From assembly GCF_900497695.1 (NCBI RefSeq), contig NZ_UIDD01000007.1:124001-188000 (forward strand): a DNA stretch of 64,000 nt, read 5' to 3'. A model generated the notes under the pieces. It did not search any database, was not told the DNA's origin, and worked only from the letters and a program-made list of their open reading frames with translations. Both the position numbers and the translations under genes were made by a program. This DNA comes from Pseudomonas wadenswilerensis (GTDB taxonomy: Bacteria; Pseudomonadota; Gammaproteobacteria; Pseudomonadales; Pseudomonadaceae). Shown piece after piece: positions 8,118 to 16,614 of the stretch (the first letter of the stretch is position 1; each line of letters begins with the position of its first letter).

Positions 8118-9143
8118 ATGTCCCGCATGATCCGTTTCCACAAGTTCGGCCCGGCCGAGGTGCTCAAGATCGAAGAGCAGGCCCAGGCGCAACCGGCGGC
8201 TGGCGAGGTGCAGATTCGCGTTGAAGCGATCGGCATCAGCTGGTACGACGTGCTCTGGCGGCAGAACCTGGCACCGTCACAGGCACGCCTGCCTGCCGGT
8301 ATCGGACACGAGATGGCGGGCGTGGTCACGGCCGTGGGCGAGGGTGTCGACGATCTTGCAGTCGGTGACAAGGTCGCCAGCTTCCCGGCCAGCAGTGCCA
8401 ATGAGCACCCAGTCTACGGTGAAGTCATCGTCATGCCGCGCAACGCCCTGACCCGTTACCCGGAGATTCTCTCGCCGGTCGAGGCCAGTGTGCACTACAC
8501 GCCGCTGCTGATCGCCTATTTCGCCTTCGTCGACCTGGCGCGGGCCAAGGCCGGGCAAACGGCGCTGATCACCGACGCCAGCCATTGCGCCGGCCCCGCC
8601 TTCGTGCAGCTGGGTAAAGCCCTGGGCCTGAAGGTCATTGCCGCGACCAAAGAGGCCGATCAGCGCGACTACCTGATCAAGCTCGGCGCCGACCGGGTGA
8701 TCGTCACCGAAGAGCAGGACCTGCTCATGCAGATCAACAAGTACACCGACAACCGTGGTGTCGACATGGTCCTCGACGGCCTCGGCGGCCCGCAAATGGC
8801 CCTGCTCGGTGATGCCCTGGCGCCGCGTGGCAGCCTGGTGCTGTATGGCCTGCAAGGCGGCAACCAAACGCCGTTCCCGGCCTGCGCGGCGTTCCAGAAG
8901 AACATCCAGTTCTTCGTCCATTGCATCGGCAACTTCACCGGCAAGCCGGAGCTGGGTATCAGCCAGGACCAGGTGGCGCTGCAGCGTGCCTTGCGTGATA
9001 TCAACCAGTTCACCGCCGACAAGCTGCTGACCCCGCTGATCATCAAGACCTATCCGTTCGAGAAGGTGGTCGAGGCGCACCGCTACATGGACGAATGCCC
9101 TTGCGGCGGCAGGCTGGTACTGGACCTGTCGCTGCCGGCGTAA
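8118..9143 (+). CDS. mexS: MexS-like zinc-type alcohol dehydrogenase/quinone oxidoreductase
   Basis: A 341-residue MDR-superfamily NAD(P)H oxidoreductase. A GroES-like N-terminal domain has Gly-His-Glu-Met-Ala-Gly-Val-Val near residue 65 and is followed by a Rossmann domain with Ala-Gly-Gln-Thr-Ala-Leu-Ile-Thr-Asp-Ala-Ser. MexS of P. aeruginosa has the same length and divergent position beside mexT. Loss of MexS there raises electrophile stress and switches MexT on. The frame is open from 8043, but ATG 8118 has GCGAGG upstream and matches the family start Met-x-x-Met-Ile-Arg-Phe. A terminator follows at 9171, so the gene is monocistronic. Confidence 0.82.
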   Translation: MSRMIRFHKFGPAEVLKIEEQAQAQPAAGEVQIRVEAIGISWYDVLWRQNLAPSQARLPAGIGHEMAGVVTAVGEGVDDLAVGDKVASFPASSANEHPVYGEVIVMPRNALTRYPEILSPVEASVHYTPLLIAYFAFVDLARAKAGQTALITDASHCAGPAFVQLGKALGLKVIAATKEADQRDYLIKLGADRVIVTEEQDLLMQINKYTDNRGVDMVLDGLGGPQMALLGDALAPRGSLVLYGLQGGNQTPFPACAAFQKNIQFFVHCIGNFTGKPELGISQDQVALQRALRDINQFTADKLLTPLIIKTYPFEKVVEAHRYMDECPCGGRLVLDLSLPA

Positions 9144-9170
9144 CGCCTGGCCAAATAAGCCACAGCCGCC

Positions 9171-9199
9171 AAGCCCGAGCATTGACTCGGGCTTTTTTG
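9171..9199 (+). terminator. Rho-independent terminator after mexS
   Basis: The stem AAGCCCGAG/CTCGGGCTT with a six-base loop is followed by a run of T, 28 bases after the mexS stop. Confidence 0.9.
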
Positions 9200-9637
9200 T
9201 GGGTATTTCCCAGGCCTGTTTAGGATGTTTCCGGGGTAACTTTTCCCGATGCGTCCGGCATGCTTGCGCTATGTTTGTGCAATAGGAAAAACAAGAACTG
9301 CCTGTCTGATTAGCGACTTTATGTTGGTCGAACCTGAATGGTTTTTTTACCCTGATCTGTATCTTTTATTCGCTGGGCAACGCCCGATAATAGTTCGTCA
9401 ACTGTCGTCTCACGGAGCGAGGCAAGATGGGTCGCAAGCCAGGGGTTAAAGGTGTCGTGCTGCCAGGCTGGAGGAGGGAAGGACGATGATCAGCAAAAGC
9501 TTCTGAAGTGGTTTTTCGTAGGAAGTTGTAGGAAGTTTCTTAGGATTAACTCTGTTTGTCCTTACTTTGCTGATTGAAAGTTCTTCAAAGGAATATTTTT
9601 CTTTCAGGTGGCCGTTTCTGAATATCGGGTACGCGTT
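9200..9637 (+). other. Intergenic region with probable promoter/regulatory repeats
   Basis: A 438-base gap before the frameshifted gene, AT-richer than its surroundings. Open frames at 9249-9449 and 9427-9489 show no family resemblance or coding character and are not called. The only structured element I see is the 10-bp tandem repeat at 9518-9547. A long 5' leader or a small RNA is possible, but nothing supports one specifically. Confidence 0.5.
9518..9547. promoter_or_regulatory. Tandem 10-bp repeats resembling BvgA/EvgA-type sites
   Basis: GTAGGAAGTT occurs twice back to back (9518-9527, 9528-9537), followed by the related TCTTAGGATT. The 10-base period puts the copies on one helix face. 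TAGGAA/TTCCTA cores are typical of BvgA and EvgA response-regulator sites. A related inverted repeat lies upstream of the BvgA-like gene in this window (53373). Confidence 0.4.
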
Positions 9638-11130
9638 ATGAGCAGCATTCACGACCAAGCCATGCAATACATTTATCAGCAAGTCCTGCAACGCTTGCTG
9701 GATCACTTGTCACAAGCCCAAAAGGCGTCCTTGCAGTTGCTGATACAGCGCTTGATAGTCGCCGCCGGCGGTATCGAACGCATCAACGGTTTCAAGTTGA
9801 TGTTCGCCCATGATGGTAGCCAGAACGCCAGCCATGCACTGGCTTGCTTGCGGGCGGCACAACTGAGCATCGCCGCCCGTACACCGGGCACTTTTCAGCT
9901 GCGTGTCGCGGTGGTGCGCCAGCCCGGCATGAGCACCACGGCGCTGAGCAACCTCAATACGGGTTTTCCGCGTTGTTCCTGCATGATGATCCGCGGGTTG
10001 AACTGCTGATGCTCGATGACCAGCAGTTGCTGCCCTTCGACAGCCGTCACAGCCCTTCGCCGAACCAGCAACAAGCCGAGCGTCACGAGCTGCTGTTGTT
10101 CGGTCACTTGCTGGCCGGATTGCCGCGCGCCGGCTTTGGCAGCCATGGCTACCTGCGCCTGGCCGATCTGTGCCGCCAGGCGCTGGGCTGGCGCGGCGGC
10201 GTCGATGCGATCATCAGTGCCCAGCCGCTGCCTGAACGCAGGCGTTACCTGGCCTGGAGCCGCAGGGCCCTGCGTGAGGAGGACCTGTTCAGCATCCGGC
10301 CTATTCACAGCTGCGCCGCCTCGCTGTGCGAAGGGCTGAGCGAACTGCGCCGGCGCTACCTTGAGCAGTTGTACGGGCAGGTGCAAGGCGTCAGCTCAAC
10401 GCCGATCGGCGATTACTGCGCGCCGGCGATGCGTTTCATCACCATCGATGACCTGGTACACGACCCCGAGGTCCCCCATGACGAGCGCCTGAACCGCTTT
10501 CTGGGTTGTCGCTTTGACGAGCAGTACTTCGCCTGCGACCGCTCGGGCACGGCAAACCCGCTGTTGCTGGCGCATTTGCGCGGGCTGCACGCGCAGTTCA
10601 TCGAAAACAGTGACTACCGTGAGGGCGTTGATGCCCACCTGCGTCAGGCGCGCCAGCAGATGCAGCGCAAGGGGCTGCCACGGGCCCTGCAAAATCGCGT
10701 GCTGGGGCGCTGGCAGAATGCCGAGCAGTTGCAGCAGCGGCGCACCCAGGCGGATGAATTTGCCTTGCAGGCCTATGGCCTGAGCGAAGCGCAGCTGGTG
10801 TGCCAGCTGTTTGCGCCGTTCGTCTCCCGCGGCATGCGCCTGGAAATCTTTCTGCGCCGCTGTCATCCGGGCATGCTGGTGGCCTTGCCCTATCTGCACA
10901 AGGCATTGCAGCAATTGCCGGCCCCCGAGCCTGTGGTGCAGTGGATGGTCGATATCAGTGGCCTGAGCCTGCCGCTGCTGCAGATGCTGTACCAGCGAGA
11001 GCCGCAAATCTGTGCCCGGCCACGCTCGCTGCTGGCGCGAATCCAGGGCCGCGGGGCGGATCTGCGACACCTGCGCCTGCCGCCCACGGCGTGGTCGTGG
11101 CTCATGGCCGAGCAGCCTGGCTGGCGCTGA
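9638..11130 (+). pseudogene. Unknown cytoplasmic protein, frame interrupted by a -1 shift at 9961-9967
   Basis: The first frame starts at ATG 9638 and runs into a stop at 10009. The natural continuation is in another frame, from about 9968 to 11130. Joined, it encodes about 497 residues, rich in Leu, Gln and Arg, helical-looking, with no membrane segment and no family I recognise. The switch falls on G GGT TTT (9961-9967), a canonical X-XXY-YYZ heptamer in the zero frame. Either one missing T or a -1 ribosomal slip there gives the same joined protein. Its stop overlaps the ATG of the MocR-like gene (TGATG), so the two are translationally coupled and probably act together. Confidence 0.6.
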
Positions 11131-12533
11131 TGAAAACCTCGGACAATGGCGAGTTCGCCTATCGGGCGGTGTATCGCTACCTGGTCGAATTGATTGAGCA
11201 GATGGCACCAGGTAGCTACAGCAGGTTGCCGTCGTTGCGCGACCTGGCCCAGCGCCTGGATGTGTCGATTTCCACGGTGCAGTACGCCTATTCGTTGCTT
11301 GAGCACGAAGGACGGGTGCAGCCGGTGCCCAAGTCGGGCTATTTCGCCAAAGTGCCCAATTCGGACATTCAGCCACGCAGTGGCGGTGATTTGCTTCAGG
11401 ACCTGCAGCAGCATGGCAACTCACCGCGGATGCTGGTGCTCAGTGGCAGCCAGGCGCAAGCCTTGCAATCGCTTGAATCCGCTCTGTTGGGCATCGAGCG
11501 TCAATTGCTGCGTCAATATCCGCGCCTGGCCGGTGCGCCGCAGCCCTGTGGCGAGCTGGAGCTGCGCACCGCGCTGGCAGCACGTTACACCCGTTCGGCG
11601 CAGTTGTACTGGAGTGCCGAGGACGTCTACCTGGCGCTGGATGTGCGCTCGCTGCTGGAAACCACCCTGGCGGCCCTGGAGCTGCACAACAGCGCGGTAC
11701 TGGTGACCACGCCCTGTTCCTGGCGGTTGTTGCGAGTGTTCCAGGCCGCGCGCATACGGGTCATCGAGCTGCCCCTGGGGCCTGAGGGCGGGCTGGACCT
11801 GGAGCGTTTCGCCCGGCTGTTGCGCGACGAGCCGGTGCGTCTGGCCATGCTGGCTTCACGCTTGAGCGTGCCGCACGGCAGCCTGATGCCCGAAGCCGAT
11901 CGGCAGGCCGTGGCACGGCTGCTTGATCAGCATGGGGTGTGGCTGCTGGAGAACGACCTGGATGCCGAGCTGTGCTATCGGCCAGCCGCTGCAGGCTACC
12001 TGCGCGAGCTGGTCGACCCGCAGCGGTTGCTGGTGTTTTCATCGCTGGAGCGCAGTGTCGGTGCCGAGGCGCCGTATGCCTATCTGCTGTCCCGGCAATG
12101 GCAGGGCTCCCTGCACCGGCACTTCCTGCTGCGCGGTTTTCGCCTGCCGCCATTGCGCCAGCAAGCGGTGGCACGTTTGTTCAACAAGGGGCGCATCGAC
12201 CTGCACCTGGAGCAACTGCGCCAGCGTCTGCACGAGCGTTTGAGCCACCTGTACCGGCAAATGCAGCTGCACCTGGGCAGCCAGCTCGATTTCCGGATGC
12301 CGGCCGGGGGCGCCTGTATCTGGGCGCGGGTGCGGGCACCGGTGGATACCCGGCCATTGTTCCACCGCTTGTTGCAACAAGGCCTGGTGATCGCTCCGGG
12401 GGAACTGTTCAGTTTGTCTGGCGACTTCCGCCAGCACCTGCGCCTGGGCTGTCCGGCAGGGCCCCAGGGTGACCTGCAATATGGCCTGAGTGTGCTCAGC
12501 GACGAACTGCAGCGCATGCAGAGCGCCTCCTAA
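11130..12533 (+). CDS. MocR/GntR-family regulator with aminotransferase-like domain lacking the PLP lysine
   Basis: A 467-residue protein. An N-terminal GntR winged helix (about 5-75, with Leu-Pro-Ser-Leu-Arg-Asp-Leu-Ala-Gln-Arg-Leu and Gly-Tyr-Phe) is followed by a fold-type-I aminotransferase domain. Normal MocR proteins carry Ser-Lys in a Thr-Phe-Ser-Lys-Thr-like motif; here residues 301-310 read Leu-Val-Phe-Ser-Ser-Leu-Glu-Arg-Ser-Val, so no lysine can form the Schiff base. Effector binding must differ or be lost. ATG 11130 overlaps the stop of the preceding gene. It may regulate its own operon or the neighbouring repair genes, but no operator is obvious. Confidence 0.82.
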   Translation: MKTSDNGEFAYRAVYRYLVELIEQMAPGSYSRLPSLRDLAQRLDVSISTVQYAYSLLEHEGRVQPVPKSGYFAKVPNSDIQPRSGGDLLQDLQQHGNSPRMLVLSGSQAQALQSLESALLGIERQLLRQYPRLAGAPQPCGELELRTALAARYTRSAQLYWSAEDVYLALDVRSLLETTLAALELHNSAVLVTTPCSWRLLRVFQAARIRVIELPLGPEGGLDLERFARLLRDEPVRLAMLASRLSVPHGSLMPEADRQAVARLLDQHGVWLLENDLDAELCYRPAAAGYLRELVDPQRLLVFSSLERSVGAEAPYAYLLSRQWQGSLHRHFLLRGFRLPPLRQQAVARLFNKGRIDLHLEQLRQRLHERLSHLYRQMQLHLGSQLDFRMPAGGACIWARVRAPVDTRPLFHRLLQQGLVIAPGELFSLSGDFRQHLRLGCPAGPQGDLQYGLSVLSDELQRMQSAS

Positions 12534-12573
12534 ACGATCAGCGGTCGCGAGCAGGCTTGCCAAGCAAAGCGAT

Positions 12574-12589
12574 CTGTATGTATAACCAG
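12574..12589. promoter_or_regulatory. LexA (SOS) box-like site before the FAN1/helicase operon
   Basis: CTGTATGTATAACCAG keeps CTGT and seven of the eight outer positions of the CTGT-N8-ACAG consensus, with the AT-rich centre expected of a LexA box. It lies 29 bases before the GTG of the nuclease gene, a repressing position, upstream of two DNA-repair genes. Confidence 0.55.
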
Positions 12590-12617
12590 TGTTTCAGCCC
12601 TCTGCCCGTAGCCTGCT

Positions 12618-14261
12618 GTGATCGCCCATTCCGTCGACGACCCGTTCTATTACCTGCACAACTTCCAGCAAGTGCTCGACTGGATCGAGCTGCGCTATGC
12701 CGACCTGCTCGACGATCAGGAGCAGGCCTTCATCAGCCGGTTCCGTCAGCAGCCGCAGGCCGCCCGGGCCTTGCTGGTGCGCATGGTGATGCGCAAGGGC
12801 CTGCTGTTTCGCCCAAGCAAGCTCGACTACGCCGAAATCGGCTCGACGCCGACCGCCCTGGCGCCATTGCTGACCGAGGGCTGGGTGGTCGATGACAGCC
12901 CGCTGAGCCTTGAGCAACTGTTCCAGCTGTTGCGCAAGGACGAGCTGGCCAGCGGCTTTGCCGACCAGCTCGAGCGGCCACGGGCGGCCAAGGGTGAACT
13001 GCTGGCCCAGTTGCAGTCGCTTGAGCTGCAACCGCGGCCGTTGCAGGAATGGCTGCCGGGCTTCGCCGAACCGATCATCGAACTGCGCCTGCAGGCCTTG
13101 TGCGACCGCCTGCGCCTGCTGTTTTTCGGCAACCTGTACCAGGACTGGTCGGAGTTCGTGCTGGCCGACCTTGGTTTGCTGCGCTACGAACAAGTGGCCT
13201 TCAGCGACGACTCGCGGGCCTTGCGCAAGCGCAGCGATATCGATGTGGCGCTGGCCTTGCACCAGTGCGCCGAGCTGCTGGAGCAGGGCGTGGCCCTTGA
13301 GCAGGTGGTCGAACACATCGAGTGCCTGGACAGCGACAACCCCTGGTTGCTGCGCCGACGCTCACGGCTGCTGTATCAGCTCGGCCAGCACAGCGAGCGC
13401 CTGGCCGACTGGCAACTGGCCTTGCGCATCTACCCGCGTAGCCAGCATCCGCAGGCGCGCATCCGTCATGTGCGGGTGCTGGAGCGTAGCGAGCAGTGGT
13501 CGGCGGCGTTCGAGCTGGCCTCACAGATTGCCCGGCAACCGGCCAATGGCCTTGAGGTCCAGGCCCTGGCGCGGATGTTGCCGCGTTTGCAGCGCAAGCT
13601 GGGCGGGCCGCCGCAGCCACGGCGAGCCAAGCCGCAGGTCTGCCTGGTCGAGCTGCAGTTGCCGGCCGAACTGGCCGCCCTGGGTGTCGAGCAGGCCGTG
13701 CAGTTGCACCTGGGGCAGGGCGGCGGGCAGGTGCATTATGTCGAGAACAGCCTGTTTAACAGCTTGTTCGGCCTGTTGTGCTGGGAGGCGATATTCGCGC
13801 CGTTGCCCGGCGCGTTTTTCCACCCGTTCCAGAGCGCACCGCAGGATCTGCATGACGCCGAGTTTCATGGCCGGCGCAGCGCGCTGTTCGCCCGGTGCCT
13901 GGGGCAACTGGACGACGGCAGCTACCGGCAGACCATCCGCCGCCATTTCATCAGCAAGCAGGGGCTGCAGTCGCCTTTCGTTTATTGGCAGGTGCTCAGC
14001 GAAGAGCTGCTTGAACAAGCCCTGGCCTGCCTGCCAGCAGCGCACCTGAAAAGCTGCTTCGAGCGCCTGCTCGAAGACATCCAGGCCAACCGTTCGGGCA
14101 TGCCCGACCTGATCCAGTTCTGGCCCGAGCAGCAGCGCTACCGCATGATCGAGGTCAAGGGCCCGGGCGACCGCCTGCAGGACAGCCAGCTGCGCTGGAT
14201 CGAGTTCTGCGCCGGGCACGGCCTGCCGGTGGAAGTCTGCCACGTGCAATGGGCGCCATGA
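12618..14261 (+). CDS. FAN1-type structure-specific nuclease (VRR-NUC domain)
   Basis: A 547-residue homologue of bacterial FAN1, the Pseudomonas form of the Fanconi-associated nuclease that unhooks interstrand cross-links by cutting 5' flaps. The C-terminal VRR-NUC domain shows Glu376 in Val-Glu-Asn-Ser-Leu-Phe-Asn, Pro-Asp at 496-497 and Glu-Val-Lys at 512-514, which make up the metal site. The middle part is helical and TPR-like. The start is GTG 12618; no closer ATG fits, and the opening Asp-Asp-Pro-Phe-Tyr-Tyr-Leu is family-like. Its stop overlaps the ATG of the helicase gene by four bases. A LexA-like box lies upstream, which suggests damage induction. Confidence 0.92.
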   Translation: MIAHSVDDPFYYLHNFQQVLDWIELRYADLLDDQEQAFISRFRQQPQAARALLVRMVMRKGLLFRPSKLDYAEIGSTPTALAPLLTEGWVVDDSPLSLEQLFQLLRKDELASGFADQLERPRAAKGELLAQLQSLELQPRPLQEWLPGFAEPIIELRLQALCDRLRLLFFGNLYQDWSEFVLADLGLLRYEQVAFSDDSRALRKRSDIDVALALHQCAELLEQGVALEQVVEHIECLDSDNPWLLRRRSRLLYQLGQHSERLADWQLALRIYPRSQHPQARIRHVRVLERSEQWSAAFELASQIARQPANGLEVQALARMLPRLQRKLGGPPQPRRAKPQVCLVELQLPAELAALGVEQAVQLHLGQGGGQVHYVENSLFNSLFGLLCWEAIFAPLPGAFFHPFQSAPQDLHDAEFHGRRSALFARCLGQLDDGSYRQTIRRHFISKQGLQSPFVYWQVLSEELLEQALACLPAAHLKSCFERLLEDIQANRSGMPDLIQFWPEQQRYRMIEVKGPGDRLQDSQLRWIEFCAGHGLPVEVCHVQWAP

Positions 14262-16519
14262 GCTACAGTGTGGCGGTGCGGGCGCTGTGCGAATTCAGCG
14301 CCAAGGTCGGCGATCTCGACCTGCGTTTCACCCCGTCGCCCACGGCCCAGGAGGGCATCAGCGGGCACCGTCGGGTGGTGGCCGGGCGCGGCCAGGGCTA
14401 TGAGGCCGAAGTCAGTCTCGAAGGCCAGTATGCGGCATTGCAGGTGCGCGGCCGCGCCGACGGTTACGACCCGCGGCTCAACCGTCTCGAAGAAATCAAG
14501 ACCTACCGTGGCGACCTGGCGCGCCAGCCCGACAACCACCGCCAGCTGCACTGGGCCCAGGCCCGGGTTTACGGCTGGTTGCTGTGCCAGCAGCGCCAGT
14601 TGCCGGCGCTGCGCCTGGCGCTGGTCTACTTGAATGTCGACAGCGATGAACAGACCCTGGTCGAGGAGCAGCGCAGCGCTCAGGAGCTCGAGCAGTTTTT
14701 CAATGCCCAATGCGCGATCTTCCTGCACTGGGCCGAGCAGCAGTTGCAGCGCCAGGCCTTGCGCAATGAGGGCTTGCAGGCCCTGGCATTCCCCCACGGG
14801 CAGTTTCGCCACGGACAGCGCGAACTGGCCGAAACCGTGTACAAGGCGGTCAGCACCGGCCGCTGCCTGATGGCCCAGGCCACCACCGGCATCGGCAAGA
14901 CCCTCGGCACCTTGTTCCCGCTGCTCAAGGCCATGGTCCCGCAGCAACTGGACAAGATTCTCTTCCTCACCGCCAAGACCCCCGGCCGCGCCCTGGGACT
15001 GGAGGCGCTGCAGCAGGTGATGGCCAGCGGCACCCAGCCCGCGCTGCGCAGCCTGGAACTGGTGGCTCGCGACAAAGCCTGTGAATACCCTGGTGCGGCC
15101 TGTCATGGCGATGCCTGTCCGCTGGCCAAGGGTTTTTACGACCGCCTGCCAGCGGCGCGCCAGGCGGCGCACGCCGTGGCGGTGCTGGACAAAGCGGCCC
15201 TGCGCGAGGTGGCCCTGGCCCATCAGGTCTGCCCGTATTACCTGGGCCAGGAGATGGCTCGTTGGGTCGACGTGCTGGTGGCCGACTACAACTACTACTT
15301 CGACCAGAGCGCCTTGCTGTTCGGCCTGGCGCAGGTCAACCAGTGGCGCCTGGCGCTGTTGGTGGACGAGGCGCACAACCTGGTCGAGCGGGCCCGACAG
15401 ATGTACAGCGCCAGCCTCGACCAAGGCCAGCTGCTGGCCCTGCGCAAACTGAAACCCGCGGGGCTGAGCAACGCCCTGGACCGCCTCAACCGTCAATGGA
15501 ATGCCCTGCACAAGGAACAGCTGGCGCCTTACCGAGTGGTCGACGGCCTGCCTGAAGCCTTGCTCAAAGCCTTGCAGCAGTGCGTCGGGGTGATCCAGGA
15601 GCAACTCAACCAGACGCCGAGCGGTATTGATCCGGCGGTGTTGCAGTTCTTCTTTCAGGCGCTGCAGTTCACCCGCGTCAGCGAGTTGTTCGACGAACAC
15701 TTTCTGTTCGATATCAGCAAGCGCCCGGGCCCGGGCAAACGCGCCTTGTCGACCCTGTGCCTGCGCAATGTGGTGCCCGCAGCGCTGATCGGCCCGCGAC
15801 TGGCGGCGGCGCGCAGTGCCACGCTGTTTTCCGCCACCCTCAGTCCGCGCCACTACTACGCCGACCTGCTCGGCATGCCGCCCGACTGCGCCTGGCTCGA
15901 GGTCGCCTCACCCTTTGCCGCCGAGCAATTGCAGGTGCAGGTGATTAGCAGCGTCTCGACCCGTTACCAGCACCGGGAAGCGTCGCTGGCGCCGATCGTC
16001 GAGCTGATTGCCGGGCAGTATGGCCGCGCACCGGGCAATTACCTGGCGTTTTTCAGCAGTTTTGAATACCTGCAGCAGGTCTCGACCCTGTTGGCCGCGC
16101 GTTATCCGGCCATCCGCCAATGGAGCCAGGCACCGGGCATGGATGAGTTGCAGCGCCAGGGCTTTCTCGAACGTTTTGCTCCCGAGGGCCAGGGCGTCGG
16201 TTTCGCTGTGCTGGGCGGCGCCTTTGCCGAAGGCGTCGACTTGCCGGGTACGCGCCTGATCGGCGCCTTTGTCGCCACCCTCGGGCTGCCCCAGGTCAAC
16301 CCGGTCAATGAACAGATCAAGCAGCGCATGGCCCGGCTGTTCAGCGCCGGGTTCGACTACACCTACCTGTATCCCGGGGTGCAGAAGGTCATCCAGGCGG
16401 CGGGCCGGGTGATCCGTGGCACCGAAGACCGCGGCACAGTGCTGCTGATCGATGACCGCTTCGCCGAAGCCCGGGTACAGCGCATGTTTCCGGCCTGGTG
16501 GGCGCCGCAGCAGAAATAA
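14258..16519 (+). CDS. DinG/Rad3-like Fe-S helicase with N-terminal PD-(D/E)XK nuclease domain
   Basis: A 753-residue superfamily-2 helicase. The N-terminal 110 residues carry a PD-(D/E)XK signature: Asp68 in Gly-Arg-Ala-Asp-Gly, then Glu79-Ile-Lys81 and a helix with Gln-Ala-Arg. The helicase part has Walker A Thr-Thr-Gly-Ile-Gly-Lys-Thr near 208. Four cysteines (Ala-Cys-Glu, Ala-Cys-His, Ala-Cys-Pro and Val-Cys-Pro) are spaced like the 4Fe-4S cluster of XPD/DinG. The DEAH box is at 370-373 and motif VI near the end reads Gln-Ala-Ala-Gly-Arg-Val-Ile-Arg. Start 14258 uses ATGA overlap with the FAN1 stop; 14249 is an alternative. It likely unwinds 5'-to-3' beside FAN1. Confidence 0.9.
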   Translation: MSYSVAVRALCEFSAKVGDLDLRFTPSPTAQEGISGHRRVVAGRGQGYEAEVSLEGQYAALQVRGRADGYDPRLNRLEEIKTYRGDLARQPDNHRQLHWAQARVYGWLLCQQRQLPALRLALVYLNVDSDEQTLVEEQRSAQELEQFFNAQCAIFLHWAEQQLQRQALRNEGLQALAFPHGQFRHGQRELAETVYKAVSTGRCLMAQATTGIGKTLGTLFPLLKAMVPQQLDKILFLTAKTPGRALGLEALQQVMASGTQPALRSLELVARDKACEYPGAACHGDACPLAKGFYDRLPAARQAAHAVAVLDKAALREVALAHQVCPYYLGQEMARWVDVLVADYNYYFDQSALLFGLAQVNQWRLALLVDEAHNLVERARQMYSASLDQGQLLALRKLKPAGLSNALDRLNRQWNALHKEQLAPYRVVDGLPEALLKALQQCVGVIQEQLNQTPSGIDPAVLQFFFQALQFTRVSELFDEHFLFDISKRPGPGKRALSTLCLRNVVPAALIGPRLAAARSATLFSATLSPRHYYADLLGMPPDCAWLEVASPFAAEQLQVQVISSVSTRYQHREASLAPIVELIAGQYGRAPGNYLAFFSSFEYLQQVSTLLAARYPAIRQWSQAPGMDELQRQGFLERFAPEGQGVGFAVLGGAFAEGVDLPGTRLIGAFVATLGLPQVNPVNEQIKQRMARLFSAGFDYTYLYPGVQKVIQAAGRVIRGTEDRGTVLLIDDRFAEARVQRMFPAWWAPQQK

Positions 16520-16614
16520 TCGCGGCCTTGGGGATAGCCACGGTCGCTTGCTGGTCAAAGTGCCAGTAAACTGCGTGTTTTTATCACCCTGAACATCCTT
16601 TCTTGAGGTTTTGC

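Noticed and set aside
9249..9449. 66-codon frame after mexS
   Set aside because: No ribosome-binding site, no family resemblance, mostly AT-rich intergenic composition.
9427..9489. 20-codon ATG frame (basic peptide)
   Set aside because: Too short; no independent evidence of translation.
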